A stretch of 64,000 bases of DNA from Styela clava (taxonomy: Eukaryota > Chordata > Ascidiacea > Stolidobranchia > Styelidae), in contig NC_135259.1 in assembly GCF_964204865.1 (NCBI RefSeq), positions 3,534,001 to 3,598,000 of the forward strand. The letters are read 5' to 3'. The translations under genes and the position numbers were made by a program. Positions 1-12,760 of this stretch are shown one piece after another. Every line of letters begins with the position of its first letter. Positions within the stretch are counted from its first letter, which is position 1. A model generated the notes under the pieces. That model was not told the origin of the DNA. It did no database searches and was given only the letters and a program-made list of their open reading frames with translations.

Positions 1-3000
1 TTTGGTAATCTTGTTAGTCCCGTATGGTGGGATGATATTTGGTTGAACGAAGGCTTTGCTTCTTATTTGGAATATATCGGTCAGGTGAATGTACAACCTA
101 CGTGGAAAGCGGTAAGTATATTCCAGCAATTAAAACAAACATCAAGAATTAAAAATATCTTTCACTGGTTAGTTTATGATTAGCTCACAATCACTTGTAT
201 CGTAGCAAATATGAACATTTGATTCATCCATTTCAGAATGAGCTGTTTGTTTCTGATGATATGCAAATTGCACTTGATGTAGATGCAGTAGTATCGTCTC
301 ATCCTCTAGTTTCTCCAGTTAATAGTTTGGCCAAAATATCAGCTCAATTTGACCACATTAGTTATGAAAAGGTATGTGTGAAAGTGACAACATAATAACC
401 AACGTGCTAAAATTTCATGAGCTTTTCCTTTGCTGCGTTTGGTGTTCATACATTTTGCATCAGTCTGGTTTGTTGTCTCACATGACGTGCATCGATATTG
501 AACAACTGTACACAGTTTTTGTAACAGTTATAACTCGGAAAGTTTTAATGTTTAACTAGCAATGAGCATGCTGCACTTTTTGTATTATCACTAACAATAA
601 ATTCGTCATTCACTAATTTATAACTAAATAAATGTTACATAAAACGTGTGTATGTCATTTGGATATTGTGGATTCAATTTATGTTGTGATAATGATGTCA
701 TCTATTGTGATATATAACATAACAGTTTACATTCATTTTGCAAAACAGGGAGCAAGTATACTTCGTATGATAAATTCCTTCATGGGAGAAGAAAATTTTG
801 TTACTGGACTTACGGTAGTGTACTTTTATATTGGATGTGTAATGTCCCGAACAGTAAATTTTACACAATTTCATCTGTATTTCAGAATTATCTCAACGAA
901 CTCGCCTACCAAGCTGCAACACATGGTGATCTTTTCAGATTTTGGCAAGAAGTGAGTTTAAGAGTAACTTGAATGTACACATATCTTATACTTTTACGAG
1001 AGATTTTTTTATTTTTTTTTTCTAAACGTCACTAGATCAATATAGTGATAAATTTATTGTATGTAATCGAAAATTTTTTTTAAACAATGTTACAGCAAGC
1101 AGATATAGCAGGTCTTAAGTTCCCTACCACACTGACCATCATATTAGAGACATGGACATTGCAAATGGGACATCCTGTTGTTAATGTCCGAAAGACGACA
1201 ACTAACACGTATCAAGTCACACAAGAGTATTTCTTATTCGATAACAATGCAACTGTAGTACATACGCCAGGAAGTGAAACATATGGGTTAGTAAGGGTAT
1301 AATTTTTGTAAATTATTTGAATATACCGCTATCGATTTTAAGTGAATCTTATTAAAGCAAATTAACTACCATGTTTGAGATTGGACGCGATTATTTAGTA
1401 CTTATTTTTTTAGTATTATTTTTTATCCTGATTTAAAAAGTTTAAAAGATTATTATAACCAGTTTTGAAAATTGAATTTCTGGTCAATGCTCGTGATCCA
1501 AATACTTGTTATACGCGACCCTATTTTGCCCCATTTTTCATTAATATCGACTGATGATATGAATTCATGCACTGAAGCGATTTTTTGTGGTTTTCTGTTT
1601 AAAACTTACCGTTTCAGATATAAGTGGTATATCCCTTTCACTTATAAAACTTTCAATCAAATTGGAACAGACAACATGGAAGAAACTTGGTTGGAACCAA
1701 ATCAACCACCATGTGAGTATATTCTTTTCTTATCATTTTTGGAACTTTCCTTACTTCTTCAATTTCGATAATATATTTTATTTGTTGTATTGTTCGGATA
1801 AGATTACAATTAAAATCCTATTTTAAATTGATTTATATTTATTTAGTGGAAATCACTGAAAGTGAGTTTATTTTGGCGAATATTAATGCTTTTGGATTTT
1901 ATCGAGTGAATTATGATGAGGACACGTGGAATAAAATCATTGCAAAACTTGTCTCTGCATCTTTCGAAGTAAGTGTTAAAGCTAGTTTTTTGGTCAATCT
2001 ATAATACAGATTCTTTATTTTTCATGCAAAATCCGTTAGGTTAATTTATGATTAATAATTGAATATATATCACAGGAAATACCAGAACGAAGTCGTGCAC
2101 AGATGATGAGCGATGTTTTCAATTTGGCCAGGTAAACAAGAGCAAGACAATTTAGTTGTGTGGTATAATTCTCATTTTTACAATGTGTTATAGGTAAATA
2201 GAGAATTAGTGAGAGTGATCCTTTGTTTTCAGGCCTGGGCGCTTGGATATAACATATGGAATGAATCTCTCAAAGTACATGATTCAAGAACAAGAATTTG
2301 TTCCATGGAAAGTTTTTATGCAAAAAATGAAATTTTTAGAATACATGCTAGGTCGAACTCCTGCTTTTGGGCAACTATCGGTAAGAATCGTATTCTTCAA
2401 CATTTTCAGATAAATAATTTTGGTGATCATGAAAACTATAAATTATAGTTAAATAAATCGCTATTTTAAAATGACCTCATTTTCGAATTTTGGTGATGCA
2501 TGCATAAAATTAGCCATCACGTTCCATAAATTTAGATTCACAAATTAACTCGACCTGTACTATAAACTGTGGTCGATATATTTTTATCGATATTTTATCA
2601 TAGCTTATTTCGTTTTTATTCAAAAATGGTTCGCCGTTTTCAAATGGTTGTACTCCAAGATGGCGCACTACCTGAACCCTAACCCGGTACACATACTACG
2701 TTCAGGTTGTGCGACATCTTGGTGCACATACTTCTGGAACTCCTTTAAAATGGTATGTTCTGTAATTCATGCAATAACGTTAACCCCAACTCGGACGATT
2801 TTGTGCATTTTTTTATGTTTTAGAAACACGTTGTTCAACTCGTTGATCCATTATATCAAATGCTTGGATGGGAAGAAAAAGATAAAAGTGATGCCGCTCT
2901 CATAAGCAGGTGATAAGCAGCCGAACTTTAGGAATCGTTTTCTAATAGAAAAAACACGTGTCTCAATCACCAATGGAAACAGTCGAAATCTAGATCACAA

Positions 3001-4484
3001 ATCTGCTGAAATAATCGATTTTTGTAATTTTTAAGATTCCATTAAAAATGAAAATAGTCGACTTGTACTTTTAATTCAGACGTAACATGAAGTTGACAAT
3101 TGGTTCGTCTTGTTATTATGGAAATGAAGATTGCATCATTCGAGCTAAGGCTTTATTCAAGCAATGGATGCAAAATCCGGAAAACAACAGGTGAATATTT
3201 TTCAGTGCAAATAGTCCTATAATATTGGTACTCAGCTCGATGACATAAAGGAAATTTAGTATTAATATACTGTAATTATATTTTGCAGCATAATCAGCAG
3301 TACCTATCGCGATGACGTATACTGTGCAGCGATCCGTAACGGAGGAGTCGAAGAATGGAATTTTGCATGGCGACGTCATGGCGAATCAACAAATGCACAG
3401 GAGCAAAAAAGCTTGCGGTAGGATGGTTCTCCATTAAATAAATGTAACAATTAAGACAAAATCTTCTACCTCAGAGCATGATAAAGTAATATTTTGCAGA
3501 GGCAAATTGAAAAATATTTTAATTTTTTATCAAGTACTGCATTTAAAAAAAAAATAATGAAGTCTGGTTTGTGAGTTTCTTATTTATTGGTAAAATTTGA
3601 TGTCCTAAATATTAAAATCATGCTTAATGATAGGTACGGAATGTCATGTAGTAAAGAACCCTGGATTCTAACACGATATATGAAATACTGTGTTGACCCC
3701 ACTGTCATCAGAAGACAAGATACTTTCAAAAGTTGTATGAATTATATTGGAGGGGAAGATTTCGGAAGAGATTTAGCATGGGGTTTCTTGGTGGAAAACT
3801 GGGATGCTCTTGTTGATGTGTAAGTACACGAGGAAAAGTAATCAATAAAAATCAATAGAGAAAATAGTTGCATATTGCTATGACTAATTATTGAAAACAG
3901 AAAATAGGCAAAAAATAAGAGCAGAAACAAATTTTGCACCAAGATTTCTCATTAGTTAGTTCAAATATAGTACTAATGAAATTACTGATTTCTAGTGTCT
4001 AACATAAAATAATAAACAATACCGAATAAAAAAATAAAAATTATATATGTATATTTTTAAAATTATTGTGAGTGTAGCAGAAAACATTATCATTCGAAGA
4101 AGTGTTAGTGAAAATGTATTATCCTTTTTCTATGATAGGCATGGTGGTTCTTGGCGTTTTTCGAGATTGATTTATTCAATTTCTAATCGACTTTCGACAG
4201 AATATGATTTACAGTTGGTGAGTGAAATATTTTGAATAAATGTTTTTTTTATACAATATAATTTTTTGCAATGGAGTATTCCTCTACTGTCATTACTGTC
4301 AAACACATATTTTGAATTGATATTTTCCATGTTTTAGCTGGAGAATTTCAGAGACGGGAAGAATAAACTGGGACCAGCTTATCGGTATATTAATCGAGCA
4401 ATAGAAAGAACAAAACTAAACATAGCTTGGAGAGCAATCAATGAAGAAAAAATTACTGCTTGGCTGACTACTAACGTTTCATGA
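1..4484 (+). CDS. M1-family zinc aminopeptidase (aminopeptidase N type), C-terminal part, 15 exons
   Basis: This gene encodes the C-terminal part of a gluzincin ectopeptidase that removes N-terminal residues from peptides; in the APN family it is usually a type II membrane ectoenzyme. Exons: 1-111, 237-371, 749-814, 886-951, 1096-1286, 1618-1712, 1847-1968, 2076-2131, 2233-2380, 2824-2909, 3080-3190, 3289-3417, 3634-3819, 4139-4217, 4338-4484. Together they give 1728 nt, one open frame of 575 codons plus TGA. The window opens at FGN, just after where HExxH would lie, so the two zinc His are outside. The third zinc ligand is visible in WLNEGFA (exon 1) and the transition-state Tyr in DHISYEKG (exons 2/3). 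The ERAP1-C-like helical domain follows, with the CYYGNEDC and YC...CSKEPW cysteines conserved, and the protein ends in an Ile-Trp/Trp-Leu helix. All borders are GT-AG, and an AATAAA lies at 4560. I see no defect. Locus 2 shares every comparable exon border. Confidence 0.93.
2655..2722. repeat. Short foldback (inverted-repeat) element in intron 9
   Basis: CCAAGATGGCGCACTACCT at 2655 is mirrored, with two mismatches, by AGGTTGTGCGACATCTTGG ending at 2722. A short spacer containing CCCTAACCC separates the arms. It lies wholly within intron 9 of aminopeptidase locus 1. It is probably a tiny MITE or foldback remnant; the family was not identified. Confidence 0.5.
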
Positions 4485-4559
4485 TTTAAAAAAAAAACTA
4501 GCTGGGATTATATAAAAACTCTTTACAGTATAATTTGAGATACTTTTTAATTTGTGAAT

Positions 4560-4565
4560 AATAAA
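4560..4565 (+). promoter_or_regulatory. Polyadenylation signal of aminopeptidase locus 1
   Basis: A canonical AATAAA stands 76 nt after the TGA stop. It is the first such hexamer downstream of the coding end, so it is the likely cleavage signal. Confidence 0.6.
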
Positions 4566-6087
4566 TATGCACTAGAATGAATAGGAATTTTGTTTATTTT
4601 GCTTTCCAAAAATAATTCCAATAGTGACTAAGACTAAGTTTACAGTGCGATGTATTTCAATCTCAGCTTCGACACACAAAAATGGATGAGAGAGTCATGG
4701 AAACACGAAACTTCGAATTATATTATTCAGATTGGAATTTTAGGCTTTTGGCAGTTACACAGTGAGAAACCAAACTATGCAGAACATGAATATAACACTA
4801 TGTTCTTATTACAAAATGTAGACAATAATCAGCGCAAATGACACAGGTTAGTTGGGAATCAAACCCTTCATTATGCTGAGAACAGTTGGTTGTATCGTTA
4901 TATGCCAAATGAAAAACCTCTCAATAAATGGCAAAACAGTTAGAGACCAGATTGAGAGGGCAGTTTCGAATTTTCAACTGTGGAACCTAATATTGCTTAC
5001 TTTTAATAGTCAGCTGGTAACATAGTAATCATAAAATTTAGTCGACGACGTAAAATATGCAGAAAGGCGGGACTCGCGTCGTTAACTTAGTTGATTGACG
5101 GTTGCCTACCTCAGACATATATACGTGATCTTTGTACAGCATTCATCGCACTCACCAAATTCCTCAAATGTTGGTATGTATGTACAATTTTGAATTGACT
5201 TCACTGTTCCATACTTTTAACTTCGTAAGCTTTCAGCGCGTGAAAAGTGGAGAAACAGCGTGAATATGTTAGCCTGTAAAAACAGCTAAATATCATTGGA
5301 ATGAACAAATTGCTAGCTAGCAGTATAGATACCAGAAGAAAGTTGTGTCGTTTTTGTTGCCTAACGCAAGTCATCTTATAGCAGTTGTTTTCTATGAGCC
5401 TCAGGTCTCCTGGGACCTAGTGGAGAGCACAACACTAAATTAGTAAATTCGCAAGCAACAGTTTTTGTGCCTGGAGCTTCAGTGGCGTTAGCAAATGGTT
5501 AAGATTGGTCAGTCAGATATCATTTGACGCGTGTAATAGGAAGTTCATTAAAAAAACATGCACGTTCCATTGATTAGCAATGCCATGCAATTTGGTTGCT
5601 AATATTGAACCAAGCATATATTTAATACATTTTTAAATACGACCAACGAAGAAAGGATCAAAAGGTCGTTGGTGATTAAAAGATTAGTCGAGGGCAATCT
5701 TTGTCATTTAGTATTTGCGTGGTGCCTATTTCGCTAACGACCTACTGTTTACATGTTTTTATTTACATTTTGCGTGTGAAGTTTTGACTCTTAAGATGCC
5801 AATCAAGACGATATCAAATTCGACAAGTAGTCTCTATGTACATATTGTATTGCGAATAATGTGTTTGTGTATTTAAAAATTTGATAGATTAGGCAATTGA
5901 CTCTTTGCTGGTTGATCGCCGTATTGTAACATTCGCCTCGTTTGCCTCTACCATTGCGTACAGTTAAGTACGTGCAAGTCAGTCCGTTAGCCAAAACAGT
6001 AGTTCCAAATCACTGTGTATCGTTGTTTACCGTGCCTCTGTTCTCGATGACAGGCACTAAACGTTTTGAAAATTCGTTGACTATATC
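4566..6087. other. Intergenic, no gene recognised
   Basis: AT-rich sequence follows the 3' end of aminopeptidase locus 1. The longest reading frames are about 60 codons and show no family signature, splice-coupled exons or codon bias that I could support. Confidence 0.5.
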
Positions 6088-6095
6088 ATTTAGAA

Positions 6096-6757
6096 CAGTG
6101 GTTCTCAACCTTGTTGTCTTTGCGGACCCTTCTGGTGCTCTCAAAGCGGTCGCGGACCCATCAAAACAGCAACCTAATGTTCCATACAGATTTAACCAAG
6201 TCAAAAATAACACTAAACTAGTGGACATTTTTATTTATTTTGTCAAATCGAATACACTTAAATGGATTTCTGCTGTTGTATATCAAAAGCAAGTCTTGAA
6301 ATACGTGGTCTTGTTTTTGATAACGATAGACGCATATCGTCGTCGACGTTTAGTTGGTTACGAGCCTTGGATTTGATATGAACGAGAGCCGAAAATCCAC
6401 TTTCACAAAGGTATGTGGAAGGGAGAATGGAACAATAACACGTGATGCTTCCATCGATACTTTTGGGTACGACGGCAAAATGGCGCACCAAAACTGAGAA
6501 AGTGATCACTGTAGCTGCGTTCTCGTATTATCATTGTCATGTAAAAACTCGTATTTGTCACAATAGGTCTACGGGAGATAAATCAAAATAGTTTGTAGGC
6601 CATTGTCACATTGTCATAGGCAGCAAATGTTCGATCGTATCACAAAAAAACGATATTAAACTGCAAATAATTTCTTGCAATCTTAATTTAATCGCGGACC
6701 CCTGGAAATGCTTCGTGAACCACCGGGGGTCCGCGGACCCCGGGTTGAGAACCACTG
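6096..6757. mobile_element. Non-autonomous hAT transposon, 662 bp, with 8-bp target duplication
   Basis: The element has terminal inverted repeats CAGTGGTTCTCAACC on the left and GGTTGAGAACCACTG on the right. A perfect 8-bp target duplication, ATTTAGAA, stands at 6088-6095 and 6758-6765. Eight-base duplications and CAGTGG-type ends are hallmarks of hAT elements. The inside is GC-richer near the ends. On the minus strand it still encodes the transposase C-terminal dimerisation region (see 6258-6440), so it is a deletion derivative of an autonomous element. Confidence 0.9.
6258..6440 (-). pseudogene. hAT transposase C-terminal fragment
   Basis: The minus-strand frame carries STYLCESGFSALVHIKSK, then RNQLNVDDDMRLSLSKTRPRI and a short tail to a stop. 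This is the hATC dimerisation region of SCAND3/ZBED5-like transposases: a Y(L)CESGFS core, then KxRN(Q/R)L and a final LRPRI-type helix. The catalytic core and BED finger are absent, so only the last 60 or so residues survive inside the 662-bp element. It cannot act as a transposase. Confidence 0.8.
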
Positions 6758-6765
6758 ATTTAGAA

Positions 6766-7122
6766 GTTATGCTCAATTAAGATCTATCTAATGTCGTATT
6801 CCAACATTAGAAAAGTATGAAAATGCTTCATGCTGGTGGAATGTTTTTGCCTGCTGTGTGAAATTAGATTTTGAACCTATACTTAACACTGTCGTCTGTC
6901 AATGGTTTGTACTCGAAGAGTAATTTTTTCAAGAATAGTCCTTTTCGCCAAACATTGATGTGTCGTAGGAAGTGTTGAGTTAGTCAGTGTAAATTTATTG
7001 CAGTTGAACTTCTATCGTTGCATTGCTAGCTGTAGTTTACATTTTCAACTAATATTTCGTCCACGAAATAGCATAGCCTGCTCGCTAGAGTCATAATAGT
7101 TATCCAAGCATACAAAAACAAA
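6766..7122. other. Intergenic, no gene recognised
   Basis: This stretch lies between the hAT derivative and a possible orphan first exon. I see no reading frame or repeat in it that I can assign. Confidence 0.45.
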
Positions 7123-7198
7123 ATGCCAACAAAGAACGAGTTTCATGTTGAGGGATCCAAAGTTATTATAATGTCAGTCGTTGTTGTTATGCTTGAAG
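7123..7198 (+). pseudogene. Possible orphan first exon (short cytoplasmic tail plus start of a membrane anchor)
   Basis: An ATG opens 25 codons plus one base: a short polar start, then a hydrophobic run (VIIMSVVVVML), then a strong GAAG|GTAAGT donor. A short cytosolic tail followed by a signal anchor is how M1 ectopeptidases such as APN begin, and the exon lies just upstream of aminopeptidase locus 2. However, the roughly 350 residues that should come between it and the exon at 7700 are missing, and the phase (1) does not fit that exon (0). I infer a relic first exon of locus 2. It could equally be chance. Confidence 0.3.
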
Positions 7199-7422
7199 GT
7201 AAGTTATGGAACTATTTTTTGAAAAGATATGATGATGTTTCTTTCGCTGAAAGTTTGTGCGGTCTTTGTATTACAGAACACATATGCCATAAAGCATGTT
7301 AAAATGAATATATACATGTATAACATCGGGAATTAATATTTTAGTATGCTATATATACCTTTTTAAATTTGGTAACATACAATTGCATATAATATATACA
7401 CCTATTTTTGAATACTTTAACC

Positions 7423-7530
7423 CAGTGGTTCCCCAAACCTTTTTTGTTCGCGACCCCAATTTTCGAAGAATCAAAGCCCACAGATACTCGCAACCCCACA
7501 ACTAGAAACGTTGAGCAACTTCAAAACTGT
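7423..7530. mobile_element. Single hAT-type terminus (fragment)
   Basis: CAGTGGTTCCCCAAACC followed by a CGCGACCCC-type subterminal segment resembles the left ends of the two bounded hAT elements in this window. I could not place a matching right end or target duplication, so this is a fragment or a solo end. Confidence 0.4.
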
Positions 7531-10500
7531 ACTGTATTGTCTGTATATCAGTTTAATTACCTCAATGTTAACACAATGTACCTGTATATCGACTGCAAAT
7601 GGACGTTGGCGGTGAACATTAGCCCAAAAAATATACGAACGAGTCCGACAATGTCAGTGAACCAATTATCACATCAGAGTAATATTTATACAATTTCAGT
7701 GGTTCGAAAATCTTGTTACTCTTCCATGGTGGAATGATGCTTGGCTCAATGAAGGTTTTGCTACCTACGTATCGTATTTAGGAGAATCTGAAGTTCAGCC
7801 AACATGGAAGTCGGTAATATATATACAATTTTGCATGAGAATACACAAATATATTCATGTATATAGCGAAAGAAAAACCACTGGAGACTGCCGTTAAAAT
7901 TTTTCAACTGAAGTTGTCTTTTTGTCAACCAAAATTGTTTAATTAGATGAATGAACAAACTACGTTTCCATATGAAGTAAAAACAGACAGAGTCCGACCG
8001 GGTCTAGTGAAAATATAGTCCTTTACACACAAACCTCCATCTCCCATCACGGTTGAGAAACCCTCACTAAAGTACGGAGATTCAAAATGAAGAATAAATG
8101 AAGTATGGACTTATGAGAAACTGATGATCATCAGATGAACATGCTATTATGTCAGTCAATTTATTTTCTATATAAAAATCTTTTGGAAGTTACACTGTTT
8201 ATTAAGTTGTATATACTTTATACCGCTGTATCATTCTTGCTATTCGTTTTGTTTTCCAGAAAGATAGATTTCTTCTCGACGAACTTCATTCAGCTTTTGA
8301 TATTGACGCTCTCACTTCTTCTCACCCGCTAGTTCAAGAAGCAAACACTCCAGATGAAATCACGGCATTGTTTGACACAATTAGTTACAGCAAGGTAGAA
8401 GATTGTTTATTTGTTTCAATTATATATTTGCATTTAATGGAATAGATTTCAACTTAGGATGAAAACCTTTTATCTCCCTATTGAGTGGAACAATTTAAAT
8501 GGCGATTGAGATGCTTATCAATATTCTAAACTTCCAAGCGATATTCTTCGAATTTTCGACAAAAGTTTGAATTTCATCATAAAGTAGTTTAAAATGTGTC
8601 ACCAGTTTGACATTGATATGATACATTTTCTCAATACCCATTAAAAAGATCTTTGTTTAAATAACAGTCAGCTTTTATCATTCATTATCTTGATTTTGAA
8701 TTCCATTTTAGTGTGCCAGTATTCTATACGTATGATAAATGACCTCATGGGAGAAGAAATTTTGTACTTGGGTTAACGGTAAGTAAAACTAAATATTATC
8801 TAGAAAATGAACGCTTGTATGATTGTTGTCGCATTCTTAACATTATCTCAAGTTTCCATCAAAAACAAACAACAAGGTCATTTACAATCATTCACAAATT
8901 CACTTTGTATAATATTCATTGCTATTTGTTACAAAGAGAATTCGATATTTACAAAATCATTCTACTCGTTTCGATTTATTATGTGACAAAATACATTGTT
9001 TCACACAAAATTACCTGAACGATCTTTCATATTCATCAGCAACACACTTGGATCTCTTTCAACATTGGAAAGACGTAAGTCGGAAAAATAAATCAAATAC
9101 AATACTCAACAAACGCAGTAGTAGGAACTAGACTTATTTAGAATATCTCTGAAATAATGAATTAGCTTGAGAACTATGGCTAAAGGTCCTACAAAAATAG
9201 AAACACGTGATTAACTTGGAACGTGTGGGAAATACTGAGTTAAAATACCCGACACACATATTTATGCTTCACTAGAGTCAAATTTTATGGATTGTAAAAT
9301 TTACTTTCATTAAATACCGAAGGAAGAAAGCAACCTTTTGCAAACTTTTTTAAGTGACCGTAGAAGAGGAATATTACTTGTTAGCAAACATCGATGCTAT
9401 GGGTTATTACAGAGTAAATTATGACAGAGAAACATGGTCGAAACTAACGACTAAACTCAAACCAAAGTCATTCCAGGTATATAATCTCAATATATTTATG
9501 TTTCTATGAACTATTTTCTAGCGTGAGATCAAAACCATGCATAAATGCCAATAGGACACCTGAATAATAGTTACAAGCCACTACTGAAGCTAATCAAAGA
9601 TCGATATATTGATTTATATGTACAGGAACATATCATTATAGGCTACCTGCATTAAGATTTAGATAACCACAATCTATTTTCATGTAACACTTAGTAGTGA
9701 AAGTAGATGCAATCAGAATAAAACTAATTTACAGAAACAAATAATTTAATTCCGGGGTTTCCAACCAAGCAAGTAGTGGATATGTTGCAATAACCGTATT
9801 ATGAAAGAGGAAATAAATTATTTAAATTTATCAGGGCGGAATTTTATTTCTTTCCCAATTATTTTCTAGGACATTTTGTCAAAAAACAGAGCGCAGTTAT
9901 TGGATGATGCTTTTAATTTGGCAAGGTAAGTTTTTGAAATTCAAAAAATCACATCAGGCCTATTTAAATAATCTCATCCTATAACGATAAGGTATTATTG
10001 CTGCTAACACCCTTCATTGTTTTATCAAGCTAGACTAAAGTCAAATCCTACTTATTAGACTAAATACGAACACTACGCGCTTAGTCGAGCTGTCACTTAG
10101 CTTGTGATAATAATGATAATGCCAAAACAGATTCCCAAGTTATGCCTTTTCAAACACCTGAAACTAGTATTACGTCACAAATTAAGAACTCTTTGTCGAC
10201 TGACAGTGACAACAGGGTGGGATGCCTCATCTCATCCCCGTCGGTAAATAAGTAATCAATTATTAGACTCATCAAGTACAATTATATATTGTAATCAGTA
10301 TATATAATTAGTGTGAAGCCACAATTACGCGATGTATATTTAGATTATTGAAGCTGGTCAGATTGCTGAAATTTTTCTTGGTTAGTACGTCAGTGAATGT
10401 AATAACAAAATATACCAACATTAGGTAATGATGTTCGAATTCAAAACAGCGAATAAGAAATGAATTTCATTCACAATATTTCAGAGCTGAACGTCTGGAC

Positions 10501-11780
10501 TTAACAACCGCAATGGAGTTATCAATGTATTTATCAAATGAGCAAGAATATGCGCCATGGAATAGTTTTCTAGCCTCCGCTAAATACATGGAATATCTGC
10601 TGAGTCGTTCATCTTTGTATGGAATGTTCAAGGTTACCCTACATTCATTTCTTTATTTTGATCGTGCAATTCCGAAATCTGTCTTGTAAGACTGTGGGAT
10701 GGGCAATTCGTGCTATATGGCATACGTAAAGCATGTAACCCAAAATTGCCGATGTTTTTATTTCAGGTGTTTAATATAACCTGTTTTGTCAATTATATTT
10801 CCCTTGAAATAAGACGGACTCGTCAAACGCCTACTTAATCAGCCCATGGCTACACTAGAAAAAGCAGACTGTGTAGGGTGGTTCAACCAATAACAGCATC
10901 TATATTTCAATATAATAATGTGCGCTGTGACTTTGATTTACATATTAAGATTTAACAGTGTACAGCTCATAGCAACAGGTCGAATCTTCCTGCCAATCTT
11001 TTATCTATTCATCACACTCCGTTTGTCCTGTTTTGACATGCCATTGTTTTTTCATTAACTTTGATAACAATTGTGTGGTAGCTTAATATTAACAATGATT
11101 TTAATTTATAAGTTTTAAAATAAAAACAGACCTACTTGTTGAAACTTGTCGAACCAACTCTGTACGATTACTATGGATGGGACGAAGAGAATAAAAACGA
11201 TGATGCTCTTTTTGAGAGGTGTAGTTTAACATTTTTGTTCTTTATTACTGCAATGGTCACCCTTCTGTAAAACAAAGTGTCAGATGCTGTTCTTTGTTTG
11301 TACCTTCCGTACTCTTATTCGTCATTGAAGACCATATATACTCGATAGGCTTGGTAATATGCCATACATATACAGACAAAGATATGCATCAACCGCCAAC
11401 CCAATATATTTGTACAGCCATTTGGGTGATGCACAAACACAGCCATAGTTTCATACGCATGCATATGTTGTAACAATGCGGCTGCCTCTACACGAAGACC
11501 CTAAACAGCTAATAGCTCATATAATGAGTGCGTTAAAAACGCTCACGATAATGGATTACAGCAGAAATGTGCTTGGAAAACAACGACATTGGTAAGCTGT
11601 CGGCGAACTAATCAAATAGAGTTTGGTGCAAACTCTCATTACTCACATCGCATTTTGTTTAATTTAAAACATTGCCAGATTATTGGACATAAAAATGTAC
11701 ATATATATGTACATATATATATGGATTTTCTATTATGTGGTTGTTGTTGTTTTTGTTAAACACTAAGTGTACCTTTGTAT

Positions 11781-11920
11781 CGTTTTGTTATTATGTTGTT
11801 GTTGTTGTTCTTGTTGGGATTTTTCTTTGTATCGTTATGAAAAAAATCGCTTTTCTCATTACCAACGGGACCAATTGCTTTGAAATTTTCAGTGTTAAAG
11901 ATTGTATTTTTTACTAGAAG
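11781..11920 (+). repeat. Dispersed SINE-like repeat, copy 1
   Basis: It starts with CGTTTTGTTATTATGTTGTT, runs through GTT-rich sequence and ends with ACCAATTGCTTTGAAATTTTC and a short AT-rich tail. Related copies in the opposite orientation lie at 16771-16925 and 57553-57690. Three copies in 64 kb sharing both the GTT-rich block and the ACCAATTGC block indicate a dispersed short element. I see no clear pol III boxes. Confidence 0.55.
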
Positions 11921-12169
11921 TCTATTACTTTTATCAATTCCAGACCTTTTTGTGGGCTGTATGTGATTAGTTTTTAACTTCAAAATTTTGTGTGAGGACC
12001 TCTTCAAAATTGATAAAAATTATTTGTAGCGATTTTGCGACCTCTCTCGTGCTACGCAAAAATCAAGAGTTTTTTGACCATACCGTATTGTAGATAAGGT
12101 AAGATAGTGTATAAGGTAAGTTAGACTACTGCGGCTGATCTTTATATATCCTAATGCGCACGTAGCATA

Positions 12170-12760
12170 TAAAATTCATTGGCAGTGTATGTACATTGAG
12201 AGAATGACTGTATACGTATAATGAGTTGGCTTCATATCGCATCGACTGATATTTTTAGTATGCACATTACTTACATGGCTGTATAAGTATATTGGGTTGT
12301 CTATATATGCATATGACATTGGCTGTGTATGTACATTATTTAAATAGAATTATATGTATATTGAGTTGCATGTATATGCATATGAAATTGACTGTTATGT
12401 ATTGATTTGGCTATATATGCATATGACATTTTGTATGTACACCACCTGAATCGATATGTGTGTATATTGAGTTTACAGCGTATGCATATAACATTTTGTA
12501 TGTGCATCAATTAAATGTTTGTATATGTATGTTGAGTAAACTATGCATACATATGACATTGGGTTTGTATGTACATTACTTGAATGGCTGCATATGTATA
12601 TTGAATTGGCTGTATATGCATATATCATTGGTTTTTGTATATTGATTTGGCTATATATATATGCATATGACAATGGCTGTTTATGATAATTTGGTTGTCT
12701 CTATATGTATATGATTTAGCTGTATATGTATATTTTTGTCTGTGTATGTATATCACGTAC
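12170..12760. repeat. Degenerate AT-rich tandem array in intron of locus 2
   Basis: Repeated phrases of the form GGCTGTATATGCATATGACATT and TGTATGTACATTACTTGAATGGC recur about six to eight times with drift, each unit being some 60-100 nt. Frames on either strand (rich in Tyr, Ile, His) are products of the repeat and not genes. Confidence 0.7.

Noticed and set aside
4650-4841. A 63-codon frame after aminopeptidase locus 1 as an exon of locus 2
   Set aside because: It shows no similarity to any aminopeptidase region and no usable splice signals.
12460-12673. Tyr/His-rich open frames on both strands
   Set aside because: They are translations of the AT-rich tandem array, with no start context or family match.
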